DNA of 64,000 bases from Pseudomonas sp. KU43P. GTDB lineage: Bacteria > Pseudomonadota > Gammaproteobacteria > Pseudomonadales > Pseudomonadaceae. The stretch spans positions 5,429,501 through 5,493,500 of the forward strand of contig NZ_AP019365.1 in assembly GCF_033095865.1 (NCBI RefSeq), in the 5' to 3' direction. This document shows positions 1-9,054 of this stretch, one piece after another; within the stretch, counting starts at the first letter, position 1, and each line of letters starts with the position of its first letter. The translations under genes were made by a program, and so were the position numbers. Under the pieces are notes generated by a model, which saw only the letters and a program-made list of their open reading frames with translations, had not been told where the DNA came from and searched no databases.

Positions 1-1
1 G

Positions 2-898
2 GGCGAGCACTGGCAACTGCGCTGCGCCGGGCATCCGGCTGCGGTGATACGGGCCGTGGAGCAGGCACTGACTATCCTGTCCGCGCCATCAGCTGGTGAC
101 TGGATAGCGTCAACACATCAGCCACCCGCCCTGATTCCGATCAGAGCACTGCTCGAGCGGCTGCCGAATGCAGTGCTCGGCAACCAGCCCCAACCAGTGC
201 CCGCCAGCCCGCTTGCACAGCAGATGCTTGAGGACGCGTGGCAACACAGCCGATGGCATGGGCTTGCTGCGGGTTTCGACGAGGCTAGCTGCGCTGCGCT
301 AGCCACCGTCTTGCAAGGCTGCCCCGGCCTGGCTGGCCAAGTGGATACCGCACCAGCCTGGCAAGGCCCTCGCTGGCACCATGCCCAGGTTTCCGGCAAT
401 GAGCATGCGCTGCTGCTGTTCTTCCCGCTGCCAGCTCACCAGCAGGCCTGCGGGCGCCTGCTGGCCCAGCTGCTGCAGGGGGCGGTGTACCAACGTCTGC
501 GTGTGGAATTGCAACTCGGCTACGCGGTGTTCAGTACCTTCCGTCAGATCGAAGGGATGGGCGGCCTGCTGTTCGGCGTGCAATCGCCGCACGTTCGCCA
601 GGATGAAATCCTCGACCATCTGCGCGCCTTGCTGCATCAGGGGGTGACACTCGAACCCGCAGCCCGCCAGGCACTGGCCGAGCAATTCGATGAAACGGCC
701 ATGGCCAACGACGATCTCGCGCAATGGCTGTGGCAGACACACCTAGCGATACAAACCCAGCCGCTGGCATCGCTGCGCGCGTCTATTCTCAAGACGGAAC
801 AAACTGACCTGGATGACCTGCTTCACGCAGTGCTTGACGACCATGCCACCTGCTTGTGCCTGGCCAACGCAGCCGCGCCAGCAGATTCGTGGTGGTAG
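2..898 (+). CDS. pqqF: PqqF, C-terminal part (left edge cut)
   Basis: This is the C-terminal 298 or so residues of an M16 (insulinase-family) zinc peptidase. The frame is open from base 2 without a start, so the gene enters from the left. M16 catalytic residues lie in the missing N-terminal half; the visible part is the non-catalytic C-terminal region, with a stretch (residues encoded near 480-600) reading LQGAVYQRLRVELQLGYAVFS, the usual M16 segment before the R/Y substrate-binding site. The call rests on this and on its position directly before pqqA, the standard pseudomonad order. PqqF is thought to release the crosslinked Glu-Tyr from PqqA. The stop is followed by 166 bases before pqqA, enough for a separate pqqA promoter. 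Confidence 0.88.
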   Translation, partial: GEHWQLRCAGHPAAVIRAVEQALTILSAPSAGDWIASTHQPPALIPIRALLERLPNAVLGNQPQPVPASPLAQQMLEDAWQHSRWHGLAAGFDEASCAALATVLQGCPGLAGQVDTAPAWQGPRWHHAQVSGNEHALLLFFPLPAHQQACGRLLAQLLQGAVYQRLRVELQLGYAVFSTFRQIEGMGGLLFGVQSPHVRQDEILDHLRALLHQGVTLEPAARQALAEQFDETAMANDDLAQWLWQTHLAIQTQPLASLRASILKTEQTDLDDLLHAVLDDHATCLCLANAAAPADSWW

Positions 899-950
899 GC
901 AAACCCGGATTATTACGTTCGCTGCAAGAGCGCTTTTCGAAGAATTAACC

Positions 951-980
951 TTCCGGTACAAATTTTTCTTGTAAGATAGC
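951..980 (+). promoter_or_regulatory. possible pqqA promoter -10 region
   Basis: The pqqF-pqqA gap contains an AT-rich block (AATTTTTCTTG) followed by TAAGAT at 972-977, a fair -10 hexamer about 90 bases before pqqA. No clear -35 box is visible at 17 bases, so this is a weak, inferred assignment. Confidence 0.3.
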
Positions 981-1064
981 GCAATCCCAGCCAATGGAAC
1001 CTCCTGCTCAAGGCGGCATCCCAACAGTAGCTGACACCCCCAACCCATCCGGAAGGAGACTCCC

Positions 1065-1136
1065 ATGTGGACCAAACCTGCATACACTGACCTGCGTATC
1101 GGCTTCGAAGTGACCATGTATTTCGCCAGCCGCTGA
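1065..1136 (+). CDS. pqqA: PqqA, PQQ precursor peptide (23 aa)
   Basis: This 23-residue peptide begins [13 protein letters not shown] and carries the invariant Glu15-Val-Thr-Met-Tyr19 core. PqqE joins the Glu and Tyr side chains, and these two residues become the carbon and nitrogen skeleton of PQQ. A strong ribosome binding site (GGAAGGAG, 1051-1058) lies just before the ATG. The length and the E-x3-Y spacing match the known family exactly. A hairpin follows immediately, which probably keeps pqqA transcripts more abundant than those of pqqB-E, as the peptide is consumed stoichiometrically. Confidence 0.97.
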   Translation: MWTKPAYTDLRIGFEVTMYFASR

Positions 1137-1152
1137 GCCTTGCTTGCGGCTT

Positions 1153-1185
1153 GACGCCTCGGCCCGCCGGGGCGTCGTCGTTTTT
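1153..1185 (+). terminator. attenuator/terminator between pqqA and pqqB
   Basis: A GACGCCTCGGC arm pairs with GCCGGGGCGTC (one G-U pair) around a short CC-centred loop. It is followed by GTCG and five T residues at 1181-1185. The shape is that of a Rho-independent terminator placed 17 bases after the pqqA stop and 31 before pqqB, so partial read-through into pqqB-E is the likely mode. Confidence 0.75.
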
Positions 1186-1216
1186 CGGATACGCTTTTCG
1201 GACAGAGAGCCCAGCC

Positions 1217-2128
1217 ATGTACATCCAGATTCTCGGCTCCGCCGCCGGCGGCGGTTTCCCCCAGTGGAACTGCAACTGCGTCAACTGCAAGGGCTATCGC
1301 CAGGGTACCCTGCGCGCCACGGCACGCACCCAGTCGTCCATCGCCCTGTCCGACGACGGTGAGCACTGGATCCTGTGCAACGCTTCGCCCGACATTCGCG
1401 CCCAGCTCCAGGCCTTCGCGCCCATGCAGCCAGCGCGCGCCCTGCGTGATACCGGTATCGATGCCATCGTCCTGCTCGACAGCCAGATCGACCACACCAC
1501 CGGCCTGCTCAGTCTGCGCGAAGGCTGCCCGCACCAGGTCTGGTGCACCGATATGGTCCACCAGGACCTGACCACCGGCTTCCCGCTGTTCAACATGCTC
1601 AGCCACTGGAACGGTGGCCTGCAATGGAACCGGATCGAGCTCGAAGGCAGCTTTGTCATCCCCGCCTGCCCCAACCTGCGCTTCACCCCGTTCCCCCTGC
1701 GCAGCGCCGCACCGCCCTACTCGCCGCACCGCTTCGACCCGCACCCGGGCGACAATCTGGGGCTGCTGGTAGAAGACACGCGCACTGGCGGCAAGCTGTT
1801 CTATGCCCCCGGCCTCGGTCAGGTCGACGACAAGCTGCTGGCGATGATGCAAGGCGCCGACTGCCTGCTGGTGGACGGCACGCTGTGGGAAGACGACGAA
1901 ATGCAGCGCCGAGGTGTCGGCACCCGCACCGGCCGCGAAATGGGCCACCTGGCACAGAACGGCCCAGGCGGCATGCTCGAAGTGCTGGACGGCTTCCCGC
2001 GCCAGCGCAAGGTGCTTATCCACATCAACAACACCAACCCGATTCTCGACGAAGACTCCCCAGAGCGGGCCGAAGTGCAGCGCCGCGGCGTTGAAGTCGC
2101 CTACGATGGCATGAGCATCGAGTTGTAA
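1217..2128 (+). CDS. pqqB: PqqB, metallo-beta-lactamase-fold hydroxylase
   Basis: A 303-residue protein of the metallo-beta-lactamase fold, the usual PqqB length. It begins [19 protein letters not shown], with the Cys cluster (C-N-C-V-N-C) that is typical of the family's N-terminus. PqqB is reported to hydroxylate the tyrosine-derived ring in PQQ synthesis. I chose the ATG at 1217 because the open frame's earlier TTG at 1151 lies inside the terminator hairpin and gives an unusual extension. The gene is followed after 9 bases by pqqC. Confidence 0.95.
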   Translation: MYIQILGSAAGGGFPQWNCNCVNCKGYRQGTLRATARTQSSIALSDDGEHWILCNASPDIRAQLQAFAPMQPARALRDTGIDAIVLLDSQIDHTTGLLSLREGCPHQVWCTDMVHQDLTTGFPLFNMLSHWNGGLQWNRIELEGSFVIPACPNLRFTPFPLRSAAPPYSPHRFDPHPGDNLGLLVEDTRTGGKLFYAPGLGQVDDKLLAMMQGADCLLVDGTLWEDDEMQRRGVGTRTGREMGHLAQNGPGGMLEVLDGFPRQRKVLIHINNTNPILDEDSPERAEVQRRGVEVAYDGMSIEL

Positions 2129-2137
2129 GGAGGCGCC

Positions 2138-2893
2138 ATGAGCGAAGCACTGCCACTGTCACCGGCCGAATTCGAACAAGCCCTGCGCGCCAAGGGCGCC
2201 TACTACCACATTCATCACCCGTACCACGTTGCGATGTACCAGGGCCGCGCCACTCGCGAGCAGATCCAGGGCTGGGTAGCCAACCGCTTCTACTATCAGG
2301 TCAACATCCCGATGAAAGATGCTGCGATCCTGGCCAACTGCCCGGACCGCGAAGTACGCCGCGAGTGGATCCAGCGCCTTCTCGACCACGACGGCGCCCC
2401 AGGCGAGGACGGCGGTATCGAAGCCTGGCTGCGTTTGGGCCAGGCCGTGGGCCTTGACCCCGACCAGCTACGCTCCCAAGAGCTGGTGCTGCCTGGGGTG
2501 CGCTTTGCCGTCGACGCCTACGTCAACTTTGCCCGCCGCGCCAGTTGGCAGGAGGCAGCGAGCAGCTCGCTGACCGAGCTGTTCGCCCCGCAGATCCACC
2601 AGTCGCGCCTGGACAGCTGGCCGCAGCATTACCCGTGGATCGACCCTGCCGGCTACGAATACTTCCGCACCCGCCTGGGCCAGGCTCGGCGTGATGTGGA
2701 GCACGGTCTGGCAATCACCTTGCAGCACTACACCACGCGGGCCGGCCAGGAGCGTATGCTGGAAATCCTGCAGTTCAAGCTGGATATCCTCTGGAGCATG
2801 CTCGATGCCATGAGCATGGCCTACGAGCTGAACCGTCCGCCCTATCATTCCGTCACCCAGGACCGGGTGTGGCACAAGGGGATCGCCCTATGA
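2138..2893 (+). CDS. pqqC: PqqC, PQQ synthase
   Basis: A 251-residue, all-helical cofactor-free oxidase of the TenA/HO-like fold. It performs the final ring closure and eight-electron oxidation to PQQ. The sequence shows the family hallmarks: an early block of histidines (YYHIHHPYH, about residues 22-30), the NRFYYQ motif (residue 48 onward) and the Tyr/His-rich C-terminal half. A strong Shine-Dalgarno (AAGGAGG) bridges the 9-base gap from pqqB. The TGA overlaps the pqqD ATG (ATGA), so the two are translationally coupled. Confidence 0.97.
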   Translation: MSEALPLSPAEFEQALRAKGAYYHIHHPYHVAMYQGRATREQIQGWVANRFYYQVNIPMKDAAILANCPDREVRREWIQRLLDHDGAPGEDGGIEAWLRLGQAVGLDPDQLRSQELVLPGVRFAVDAYVNFARRASWQEAASSSLTELFAPQIHQSRLDSWPQHYPWIDPAGYEYFRTRLGQARRDVEHGLAITLQHYTTRAGQERMLEILQFKLDILWSMLDAMSMAYELNRPPYHSVTQDRVWHKGIAL

Positions 2894-3165
2894 GTCTTGA
2901 TCGCAAACACGTACCGAACTGGCGCAACGGCTACCGCTTCCAATATGAGCCAGCGCAAAAAGGCCACGTGCTGCTGTACCCCGAGGGCATGATCAAGCTC
3001 AACGACAGCGCCAGCCTTATCGGTGGGCTGATCGACGGCAAGCGCGATGTGGCGGCGATCATCGCCGAGCTTGAACAACAATTCCCTGGTGTGCCCGAGG
3101 TCGCCGACGACATCGAGCAATTCATGGAGGTGGCCCGTGCCGAACACTGGATCACCCTCGCCTGA
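2890..3165 (+). CDS. pqqD: PqqD, PqqA-binding chaperone
   Basis: A 91-residue winged-helix protein of the RiPP recognition element family. It binds the PqqA leader and presents the peptide to PqqE. It begins [20 protein letters not shown] and shows the conserved YPEGMIKLN strand that is characteristic of PqqD. The start overlaps the pqqC stop by four bases. Its 3' end overlaps pqqE by 29 bases, consistent with coupled synthesis of the PqqD-PqqE complex. Confidence 0.96.
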   Translation: MSLDRKHVPNWRNGYRFQYEPAQKGHVLLYPEGMIKLNDSASLIGGLIDGKRDVAAIIAELEQQFPGVPEVADDIEQFMEVARAEHWITLA

Positions 3166-4285
3166 GGTACCGGTCGGTCTGCCGTTGTGGCTCTTGGCCG
3201 AGCTGACCTACCGCTGCCCGCTGCAGTGCCCGTACTGCTCCAACCCGCTGGATTTTGCCGAGCAGGGCAAGGAACTGACGACCGCGCAGTGGTTCAAGGT
3301 AATGGCCGAAGCACGCGAAATGGGCGCAGCGCAGATCGGTTTTTCCGGCGGCGAGCCGCTGGTACGTCAGGACCTTGCCGAGCTGATCGGCGAGGCCCGC
3401 CGGCTCGGTTACTACACCAACCTGATCACTTCGGGCATCGGCCTGACCGAAGCACGCATCGCCGCCTTCAAGGAGGCCGGGCTGGACCATATCCAGATCA
3501 GCTTCCAGGCCAGCGACGAACAGGTGAACAACCTGCTGGCCGGCTCCAGGAAAGCCTTTGCGCAAAAACTGGAAATGGCTCGTGCGGTAAAAGCCCACGG
3601 CTACCCGATGGTGCTCAATTTCGTCACCCATCGGCACAACATCGACAAGATCGACCGCATCATCGAGCTGTGCATCGCCCTGGAAGCCGACTTCGTCGAG
3701 CTCGCCACCTGCCAGTTCTACGGCTGGGCGCACCTCAACCGCCTGGGCCTGCTGCCAACCCGCGAGCAGCTCGAGCGCGCCGAGCGGATCACCAACGAGT
3801 ACCGGGCAAAGCTCAAGGCCGAGGGCAACCCGTGCAAGCTGATCTTCGTCACCCCGGATTATTACGAGGAGCGCCCCAAGGCCTGCATGAACGGCTGGGG
3901 CAGCCTGTTTCTCACCATCACCCCTGACGGCACAGCCCTGCCGTGCCACGGCGCCCGGCAGTTGCCGGTACAGTTCCCCAATGTGCGCGACCATGACCTG
4001 CGGCACATCTGGTACGACTCGTTCGGCTTCAACCGTTTCCGTGGCTATGACTGGATGCCCGAGCCCTGCCGCTCCTGCGACGAGAAGGAAAAGGACTTCG
4101 GTGGCTGCCGTTGCCAAGCCTTCATGCTCACCGGCGATGCCAGCAACGCCGACCCGGTGTGCGCCAAGTCGCCCGACCACGGCATCATCCTCAAGGCCCG
4201 CGAGGAGGCGCAAACCGCTGATCTCGCCATTGAACAGATGACCTTCCGCAATGAGCGCAACTCCCGTGTCATCGCCCGCGGCTGA
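3137..4285 (+). CDS. pqqE: PqqE, radical SAM Glu-Tyr crosslinking enzyme
   Basis: A 382-residue radical SAM/SPASM enzyme that forms the carbon-carbon bond between Glu and Tyr of PqqA. The radical SAM cysteines are C27-x3-C31-x2-C34 ([10 protein letters not shown]) and the SAM-binding FSGGEPL follows. The C-terminal SPASM domain has its cysteines in [30 protein letters not shown] place the start at the GTG at 3137, which has GGAGG six bases upstream and gives the N-terminus [20 protein letters not shown]. The open frame runs further upstream, but that part overlaps the middle of pqqD. Confidence 0.95.
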   Translation: MPNTGSPSPEVPVGLPLWLLAELTYRCPLQCPYCSNPLDFAEQGKELTTAQWFKVMAEAREMGAAQIGFSGGEPLVRQDLAELIGEARRLGYYTNLITSGIGLTEARIAAFKEAGLDHIQISFQASDEQVNNLLAGSRKAFAQKLEMARAVKAHGYPMVLNFVTHRHNIDKIDRIIELCIALEADFVELATCQFYGWAHLNRLGLLPTREQLERAERITNEYRAKLKAEGNPCKLIFVTPDYYEERPKACMNGWGSLFLTITPDGTALPCHGARQLPVQFPNVRDHDLRHIWYDSFGFNRFRGYDWMPEPCRSCDEKEKDFGGCRCQAFMLTGDASNADPVCAKSPDHGIILKAREEAQTADLAIEQMTFRNERNSRVIARG

Positions 4286-6074
4286 ATTCAGCGCCGCCCA
4301 GGCCGTCGCCGCCGGCACCGATTTCGCCGAACTCAAGGTCGGTGCACAGGGGCTGTTCTGGAACGAGTTCCGCCCTGCCGATGGCGCCTGTCGGGTGTGG
4401 CGCTGGCACGGGCATCAGGCCAGCTGCCTGACGCCGGACGGCTTCAGCGTACGCAGCCGTGTCTATGAGTACGGCGGCGGCAGCTTCTGCCTGGGTGGCG
4501 ACGGGCTGTTGTTCGTCAATGAACAGGACCAACAAGTCTATAGCCAGCCACTGGATGGCGGAGCACCTCGTGCCCTGACCCACGATAGCGACTGCCGCTT
4601 CGGCGATCTGCAGTGGCACGACGGCAAGGTGCTGGCCGTGCAGGAACGTCACGGGCAGTGCGTGCAGCATCGCCTGGTCGCCATCGAAGAAAGCCGTCTC
4701 GATGTGCTTGCCGAGGGCGCCGATTTCTATGCCTCCCCCATCCTGAGCGATGATGGCGCACGGTTAGCGTGGATCGAGTGGGACCGCCCGGCACAGCCCT
4801 GGACGGTCACTCGGCTCATGTGCCGCGAGCGGGACGCCGTTGGTGCCTGGGGGCCGGCGCACTGCATCGCTGGTGCGCAAGAGTCCTTGCAACAACCGCG
4901 TTTCGATGCACAAGGCAGGCTTTATTGCCTGTCAGATCGCAACGGTTTCTGGCAGCCTTGGGGCGAAATCGACGGCCGGTGGCAACCGCTGCCTGCAGAC
5001 CCTGCGGATCATGCAGCAGCACCCTGGCAGCTTGGCACCAGCACCTGGCTGGCAGTGGGGCCTGATGCCTACCTGGCAACCTGGTTCGAAGACGGCTTCG
5101 GCCAGTTGGGGCTGCGCAGCGCGGATGGCCGAGTGGAACGCTTCGCCAGCGCCTACACCCGTTTTCGCAGCCTGGCCATGGATGACGAGCAGCTCTACGC
5201 CATCGCCGCATCGCCGATCAGCCCACCCGCTATCATTGTCATCGATCGTGCCAGCCACGAAGTGCGTATCCTCGCGGGAGGCGCCGAGGTGCTGCCAGTC
5301 GATTGCATCAGCCTGCCCGAGCCGATCCATTACGATAGCGACGGCAGCATCGCCCATGGTTTCTTCTACCGGCCATCGCACGCCCCAGGCCCGGCGCCGC
5401 TGGTGGTATTCATCCACGGAGGCCCGACTTCCGCCTGCTACCCGGTGCTCGACCCGCGCATTCAATACTGGACTCAACGGGGCTTCGCCGTTGCCGACCT
5501 GAACTACCGTGGCAGTACCGGCTATGGTCGCCAGTATCGCCAGGCGCTGCACCTGCGCTGGGGCGAAAGCGACGTTCAGGATGCCTGCGCAGCGGTCGAA
5601 CACCTGGCCGCGCGTGGCTTGGTCGACCGGGGCAAGGCTTTCATTCGCGGTGGCAGTGCCGGCGGCTACACCACCCTGTGCGCCCTGGCTTTTCATGATG
5701 TGTTCCGTGCCGGCGCCAGCCTGTATGGCGTCAGCGACCCGATTGCCCTGGGCCGCGCCACCCACAAGTTCGAAGGCGACTATCTGGACTGGCTGATCGG
5801 CGACCCGCAACGGGATGCCGAACGCTATCGCCAACGTACCCCGTTGCTGCATGCCGCGCAGATCAAGGTACCGGTGATTTTCTTCCAGGGCGAGCTGGAT
5901 GCCGTGGTGGTACCGGAGCAGACGCGGTGGATGCTGCAGGCGCTACGGGCCAACGGCATCGAGGCCGAAGGGCACTTCTATGAAGGGGAGCGGCATGGCC
6001 TGCGCAAGGCCGAGAACCTTGCGCATGCGCTGGAAGAAGAGTGGAAGTTCTATTGCCGGGTGTTGGGGCAGTAG
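4251..6074 (+). CDS. S9-family prolyl oligopeptidase-like peptidase
   Basis: A 607-residue cytoplasmic serine peptidase with an N-terminal beta-propeller-like half and a C-terminal alpha/beta-hydrolase domain. The nucleophile motif is GGSAGGY, the catalytic acid probably lies in GELDAVV, and the histidine in GERHGL near the C-terminus. No signal peptide is seen. The gene overlaps the end of pqqE by 35 bases, so it belongs to the pqq operon. Homologues in pseudomonad pqq operons have been called pqqM. A role in trimming PqqA or the crosslinked peptide is an inference from position. Confidence 0.88.
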   Translation: MSATPVSSPAAEFSAAQAVAAGTDFAELKVGAQGLFWNEFRPADGACRVWRWHGHQASCLTPDGFSVRSRVYEYGGGSFCLGGDGLLFVNEQDQQVYSQPLDGGAPRALTHDSDCRFGDLQWHDGKVLAVQERHGQCVQHRLVAIEESRLDVLAEGADFYASPILSDDGARLAWIEWDRPAQPWTVTRLMCRERDAVGAWGPAHCIAGAQESLQQPRFDAQGRLYCLSDRNGFWQPWGEIDGRWQPLPADPADHAAAPWQLGTSTWLAVGPDAYLATWFEDGFGQLGLRSADGRVERFASAYTRFRSLAMDDEQLYAIAASPISPPAIIVIDRASHEVRILAGGAEVLPVDCISLPEPIHYDSDGSIAHGFFYRPSHAPGPAPLVVFIHGGPTSACYPVLDPRIQYWTQRGFAVADLNYRGSTGYGRQYRQALHLRWGESDVQDACAAVEHLAARGLVDRGKAFIRGGSAGGYTTLCALAFHDVFRAGASLYGVSDPIALGRATHKFEGDYLDWLIGDPQRDAERYRQRTPLLHAAQIKVPVIFFQGELDAVVVPEQTRWMLQALRANGIEAEGHFYEGERHGLRKAENLAHALEEEWKFYCRVLGQ

Positions 6075-6080
6075 CATCCT

Positions 6081-6099
6081 GGGGCCGCTGCGCGGCCCC
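6081..6099. terminator. GC-rich hairpin after the peptidase gene
   Basis: GGGGCCGC and GCGGCCCC pair around a TGC loop seven bases after the stop. No T-run follows, so it is a candidate terminator or RNA-stabilising hairpin. It sits between convergent genes and could serve both strands. Confidence 0.5.
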
Positions 6100-6109
6100 C
6101 CTGGCTGAT

Positions 6110-6268
6110 TCAGCGCTTGGCGATGATGTACACCGCATGCACGATCCCCGGAATGTACCCCAGCAAGGTCAGCAGGATATTCAGCCAGAACGCGCCGCCA
6201 AACCCCACCTGCAGGAACACACCCAGCGGCGGCAGGATGATGGCGATGATGATGCGAATGAAGTCCAT
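6110..6268 (-). CDS. Pmp3/YqaE-family small membrane protein (52 aa)
   Basis: A 52-residue protein reading MDFIRIIIAIILPPLGVFLQ and ending GYIPGIVHAVYIIAKR. Two hydrophobic segments are joined by a glycine-rich turn (VGFGGAFWLNI), and the LPPLGV and LTLLGYIPGI motifs are diagnostic of the Pmp3/UPF0057 family. Members are stress-associated membrane proteins; the molecular role in bacteria is unclear. A GAGGAG ribosome binding site precedes the ATG. The gene lies downstream of the aminotransferase terminator, so it probably has its own promoter. Confidence 0.92.
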   Translation of the reverse strand: MDFIRIIIAIILPPLGVFLQVGFGGAFWLNILLTLLGYIPGIVHAVYIIAKR

Positions 6269-6330
6269 GCGAGTTTCTCCTCAAAGGGTCTAAACAGAGA
6301 CTAGCGGCGCCAGGCAGAGGTTCCACAGGC

Positions 6331-6370
6331 AAAAAAAACGCCCCTGGCCAAATGAAACAGGCCAAGGGCG
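6331..6370 (-). terminator. Rho-independent terminator of the aminotransferase gene
   Basis: Read on the minus strand, CGCCCTTGGCC pairs with GGCCAGGGGCG around a TGTTTCATTT loop and is followed by eight T residues. It lies 37 bases after the aminotransferase stop codon. Confidence 0.9.
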
Positions 6371-6406
6371 ATGCGCAGGAACGCCAGACGGTTCGTTGAA
6401 TTCGTG

Positions 6407-7687
6407 TTACGCCGAAGCTTCGCGGCGGGCATGCTGTTGCGCATGCAGGCGGGCAAAAGCCCGTGCCAGACGCAGGAGCATCTCGTCGATATTGCCCTTG
6501 CTCACGGTCAGTGCCGGCGAGAAACGCACCACATCCACTTGCGGTGCATTGAGCAGCAGCCCTTCGTGCAAGGCCGCCTGTATCAGGTCATGGGCCAGAT
6601 TTTCCTGCAGTTGCAACCCCCAGAGCAGGCCTTGGCCGCGCACTTCGCCCTGGCCATAGCGTCCAGCCAGACGGCTCAGGCCATCGCGCAGATGGCGGCC
6701 ACTGTCCTGGACATGCTCGAAGAAGCCCGGCTCCAGGACGGTATCGAGTACGGCGAGGCCTGCAGCGCTCATTAGCGCGTTGCCATGGTGACTGCCCTCC
6801 AGTTCACCCGGCTCGGCGCAGCAGGCGCTGCCGCGCGCCAGCAAGGCCGCCAGGGGCACGCCGCCACCCAGGCCCTTGCCCAGGGTGATGATGTCGGCGC
6901 GCACTCCGTAGGTTTCCTCGGCCAGCAGCGCACCGCAGCGGCCGATACCGGTCTGCACTTCGTCGAGGATCAGCAGAATGCCCAGTTCGCGGCACAGCTT
7001 CTCGACCCCCTGCAGGTACGCCTTGGTGGCCGGAATCACACCAGCTTCACCCTGAATTGGCTCGAGCATGATCGCCACGGTGCGCGAGTCGACTTGCGCA
7101 TGCAGCGCCGCCAGGTCGTTGAATGGCACCTTGCTGAAACCCGGCAGGCCTGGCTCGCAACGGTTGCACGGCAGCGGGTCGGAGGCCGACAGCGCGCCCA
7201 GGCTGCGGCCATGACAACCCTGGGTGGCGGTGATGATGTGGTAAGCGCCGTTGCGGTGCAGCTGGCCCCACTTGCGTGCCAGTTTGATCGCCCCTTCGCA
7301 GGCTTCGGCGCCGCTGTTGAGCAGGTAGGCTTGGTCGCTGCCGGTGCTTCGGCACAGGCGATCGACCAGCTTCAGCAGCCCACGGCTGTGGAAACCGGCC
7401 CCTGGGTTGATCAACGCCTGGGCCTGGCTGCCCAACGCCTTGACCAGCACGCTCGGGCTATGGCCCAGGCTGTTCACTGCACAACCCTGTGTGAAGTCCA
7501 GATAGGCATGCCCTTCGCTATCCCACAACCAGGAACCCTGACCACGCACGAATACATGATCGGCGCGGGTGCTGCCCGGCATCAGGCGCTCGCGAGACGG
7601 CAATGGCGCGTCCACTTCGATCACCGGCGCACGCTTGGGCTCGGCAACCGCGGCAGGAGCCGAGCGGCGCAGGTTGAACAGGTTCAT
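6407..7687 (-). CDS. class III PLP-dependent aminotransferase
   Basis: A 426-residue class III aminotransferase of the acetylornithine/GABA/diaminobutyrate type. The PLP lysine is K271 in ITLGKGLGGG. The LDEVQTGIGR motif and the NSGAEACEGAIKLAR cofactor-phosphate region are intact. I start at the ATG at 7685-7687, which has GGAG eight bases upstream; the frame extends further to 7768 without a better site. The donor and acceptor cannot be told from sequence. Homologues lie near pqq in other pseudomonads and one was named pqqI, but no PQQ step is known to need it. The divergent LysR gene is its likely regulator. Confidence 0.85.
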   Translation of the reverse strand: MNLFNLRRSAPAAVAEPKRAPVIEVDAPLPSRERLMPGSTRADHVFVRGQGSWLWDSEGHAYLDFTQGCAVNSLGHSPSVLVKALGSQAQALINPGAGFHSRGLLKLVDRLCRSTGSDQAYLLNSGAEACEGAIKLARKWGQLHRNGAYHIITATQGCHGRSLGALSASDPLPCNRCEPGLPGFSKVPFNDLAALHAQVDSRTVAIMLEPIQGEAGVIPATKAYLQGVEKLCRELGILLILDEVQTGIGRCGALLAEETYGVRADIITLGKGLGGGVPLAALLARGSACCAEPGELEGSHHGNALMSAAGLAVLDTVLEPGFFEHVQDSGRHLRDGLSRLAGRYGQGEVRGQGLLWGLQLQENLAHDLIQAALHEGLLLNAPQVDVVRFSPALTVSKGNIDEMLLRLARAFARLHAQQHARREASA

Positions 7688-7743
7688 CAAGGCTCCAACA
7701 ATCACGAAAGAGGGCGGCCAGGGTCCGGTCTTGATGCCGGCGC

Positions 7744-7768
7744 TTGATAATTTTGCCTTGCCTATCAA
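7744..7768. promoter_or_regulatory. 25-bp imperfect palindrome, possible LysR site
   Basis: TTGATA at 7744-7749 is mirrored by TATCAA at 7763-7768 with 13 bases between. The site lies in the 210-bp gap between the divergent aminotransferase and LysR genes, where a LysR-type regulator usually binds. The assignment is by position and symmetry only. Confidence 0.4.
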
Positions 7769-7790
7769 AAGTGTTTTTCAACCGGGGTAA

Positions 7791-7804
7791 CAATCAGCTG
7801 ATTG
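7791..7804. promoter_or_regulatory. 14-bp perfect palindrome, possible LysR site
   Basis: CAATCAGCTGATTG is a perfect 14-base palindrome, about 94 bases before the LysR start and 104 before the aminotransferase start. It may be a second binding element for the divergent LysR regulator. Confidence 0.4.
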
Positions 7805-7897
7805 CTCGCTGTAACCCGTTGCAATACGGCGATAGACTAGGCGTCGGCAGCGCGTGCGGCCATTCCGTTTTTCCAGCTTTTTCGATAAGTGTTAGTT

Positions 7898-8824
7898 ATG
7901 GATTTTCGCCAACTGCGTTATTTCGTCGCGGTGTATGAAGAAGGCCACGTCGGCCGCGCGGCGGAGCGTCTGTCGCTGTCCCAGCCGGCACTCTCGCAAC
8001 AGATCCGCCAGCTTGAGCACAGCCTCGACCTGAGCCTGTTCGAGCGCAGTAACAAACGCCTGCTGCCGACCCTCGCTGCGCATACTCTGTATAACCATGC
8101 CCTGCCCCTGCTCGATGGCCTGCAACGCGCCCAAGAGGCAATGCGCAGCTTCAAAGGCCAATCGCTGCGCACGCTTGCCATTGGCGTGCTGCAAACCGTC
8201 CGCCCTAGCCTGGTGCCGCAACTGCTGGAGCGGGTGCGCAAGGCCCAACCGCATCTTGTGGTGCAGATCTATGAACTGTCGGGGCTGGAGATCGAGCGGC
8301 GGCTGCTCAATGGCAGCCTGGACATCGGCATCAGTTACCTGCCACCGCGTCAGCCAGGCTTGCATGGCCTGCTGCTGTACGAAGATGAGCTGCAACTGGT
8401 CATCCCAGATACCCATCCGTTGAAGGACTTCAAGAAGGTATCCATCCGCCAGGCCGCAGAGTTGCCGATGCTGATGCTCGGTGAAGAATTCCAGATTCGC
8501 CAGATCTGGAAGGAGCAGTTGGCCAGCCAGGGGCGAAGGCCTCAGGTTCAGGCAGAGATGAACAACATGGCGGGGATTCTCGACAGCCTGTCGCATACCG
8601 CGCTGGCCACGATTCTGCCAGGGCGGGCCAAGGATGCCGCCGAAGATGACCAGGGGCTGTTGTGGAAGCCGTTGAGCGAGCCGCGGGTGCCGCTCAAGGT
8701 CGGCCTGGTATTCCGTGATGCCCAGCGTCAGCAGGCCTCGGTAGAGCTGCTGCGCAACCTGCTGGAGGAAGAAGCCGATGCCAGGCCGCTCGGGGCATCA
8801 AAGCTGGATGTGCTGGGCGGATAA
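7898..8824 (+). CDS. LysR-family transcriptional regulator
   Basis: A 308-residue LysR-type regulator with an N-terminal winged helix-turn-helix (MDFRQLRYFVAVYEEGHVGR through LSLSQPALSQQIRQLE, residues 1-60) and a periplasmic-binding-protein-like effector domain (about 90-300). I use the ATG at 7898; the frame opens three codons earlier. It is divergent from the aminotransferase gene and is the natural candidate to control it. The effector is unknown. Confidence 0.92.
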   Translation: MDFRQLRYFVAVYEEGHVGRAAERLSLSQPALSQQIRQLEHSLDLSLFERSNKRLLPTLAAHTLYNHALPLLDGLQRAQEAMRSFKGQSLRTLAIGVLQTVRPSLVPQLLERVRKAQPHLVVQIYELSGLEIERRLLNGSLDIGISYLPPRQPGLHGLLLYEDELQLVIPDTHPLKDFKKVSIRQAAELPMLMLGEEFQIRQIWKEQLASQGRRPQVQAEMNNMAGILDSLSHTALATILPGRAKDAAEDDQGLLWKPLSEPRVPLKVGLVFRDAQRQQASVELLRNLLEEEADARPLGASKLDVLGG

Positions 8825-8838
8825 ACCACGCGCACAAA

Positions 8839-8865
8839 GAAAACCCCGCCTAAGCGGGGTTTTCC
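8839..8865. terminator. bidirectional Rho-independent terminator
   Basis: AAAACCCCGC pairs with GCGGGGTTTT around CTAA, 15 bases after the LysR stop. The symmetric A and T runs allow it to act on either strand, stopping both the LysR transcript and the converging acyl-CoA dehydrogenase transcript. Confidence 0.9.
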
Positions 8866-9054
8866 AGACTGTTTCCCTGTGACATCCCTATCGCCCCACC
8901 GTCCTGGCAGGAATTCCTTCGTTGTCCCTGTTCTGTCCTTTGCGCTTCCTGCGCAACGTCCATGTACAAAGAGTAACCGTGGATCCAATCTGAGGCCAGT
9001 GGCGAAAAGTCACCACGTCATGTAGGAAAATGCTTACAAGCAACCTGATGGCAT

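Noticed and set aside
1151..1216. Upstream TTG start for pqqB
   Set aside because: It lies in the terminator hairpin; the ATG at 1217 gives the conserved PqqB N-terminus and length.
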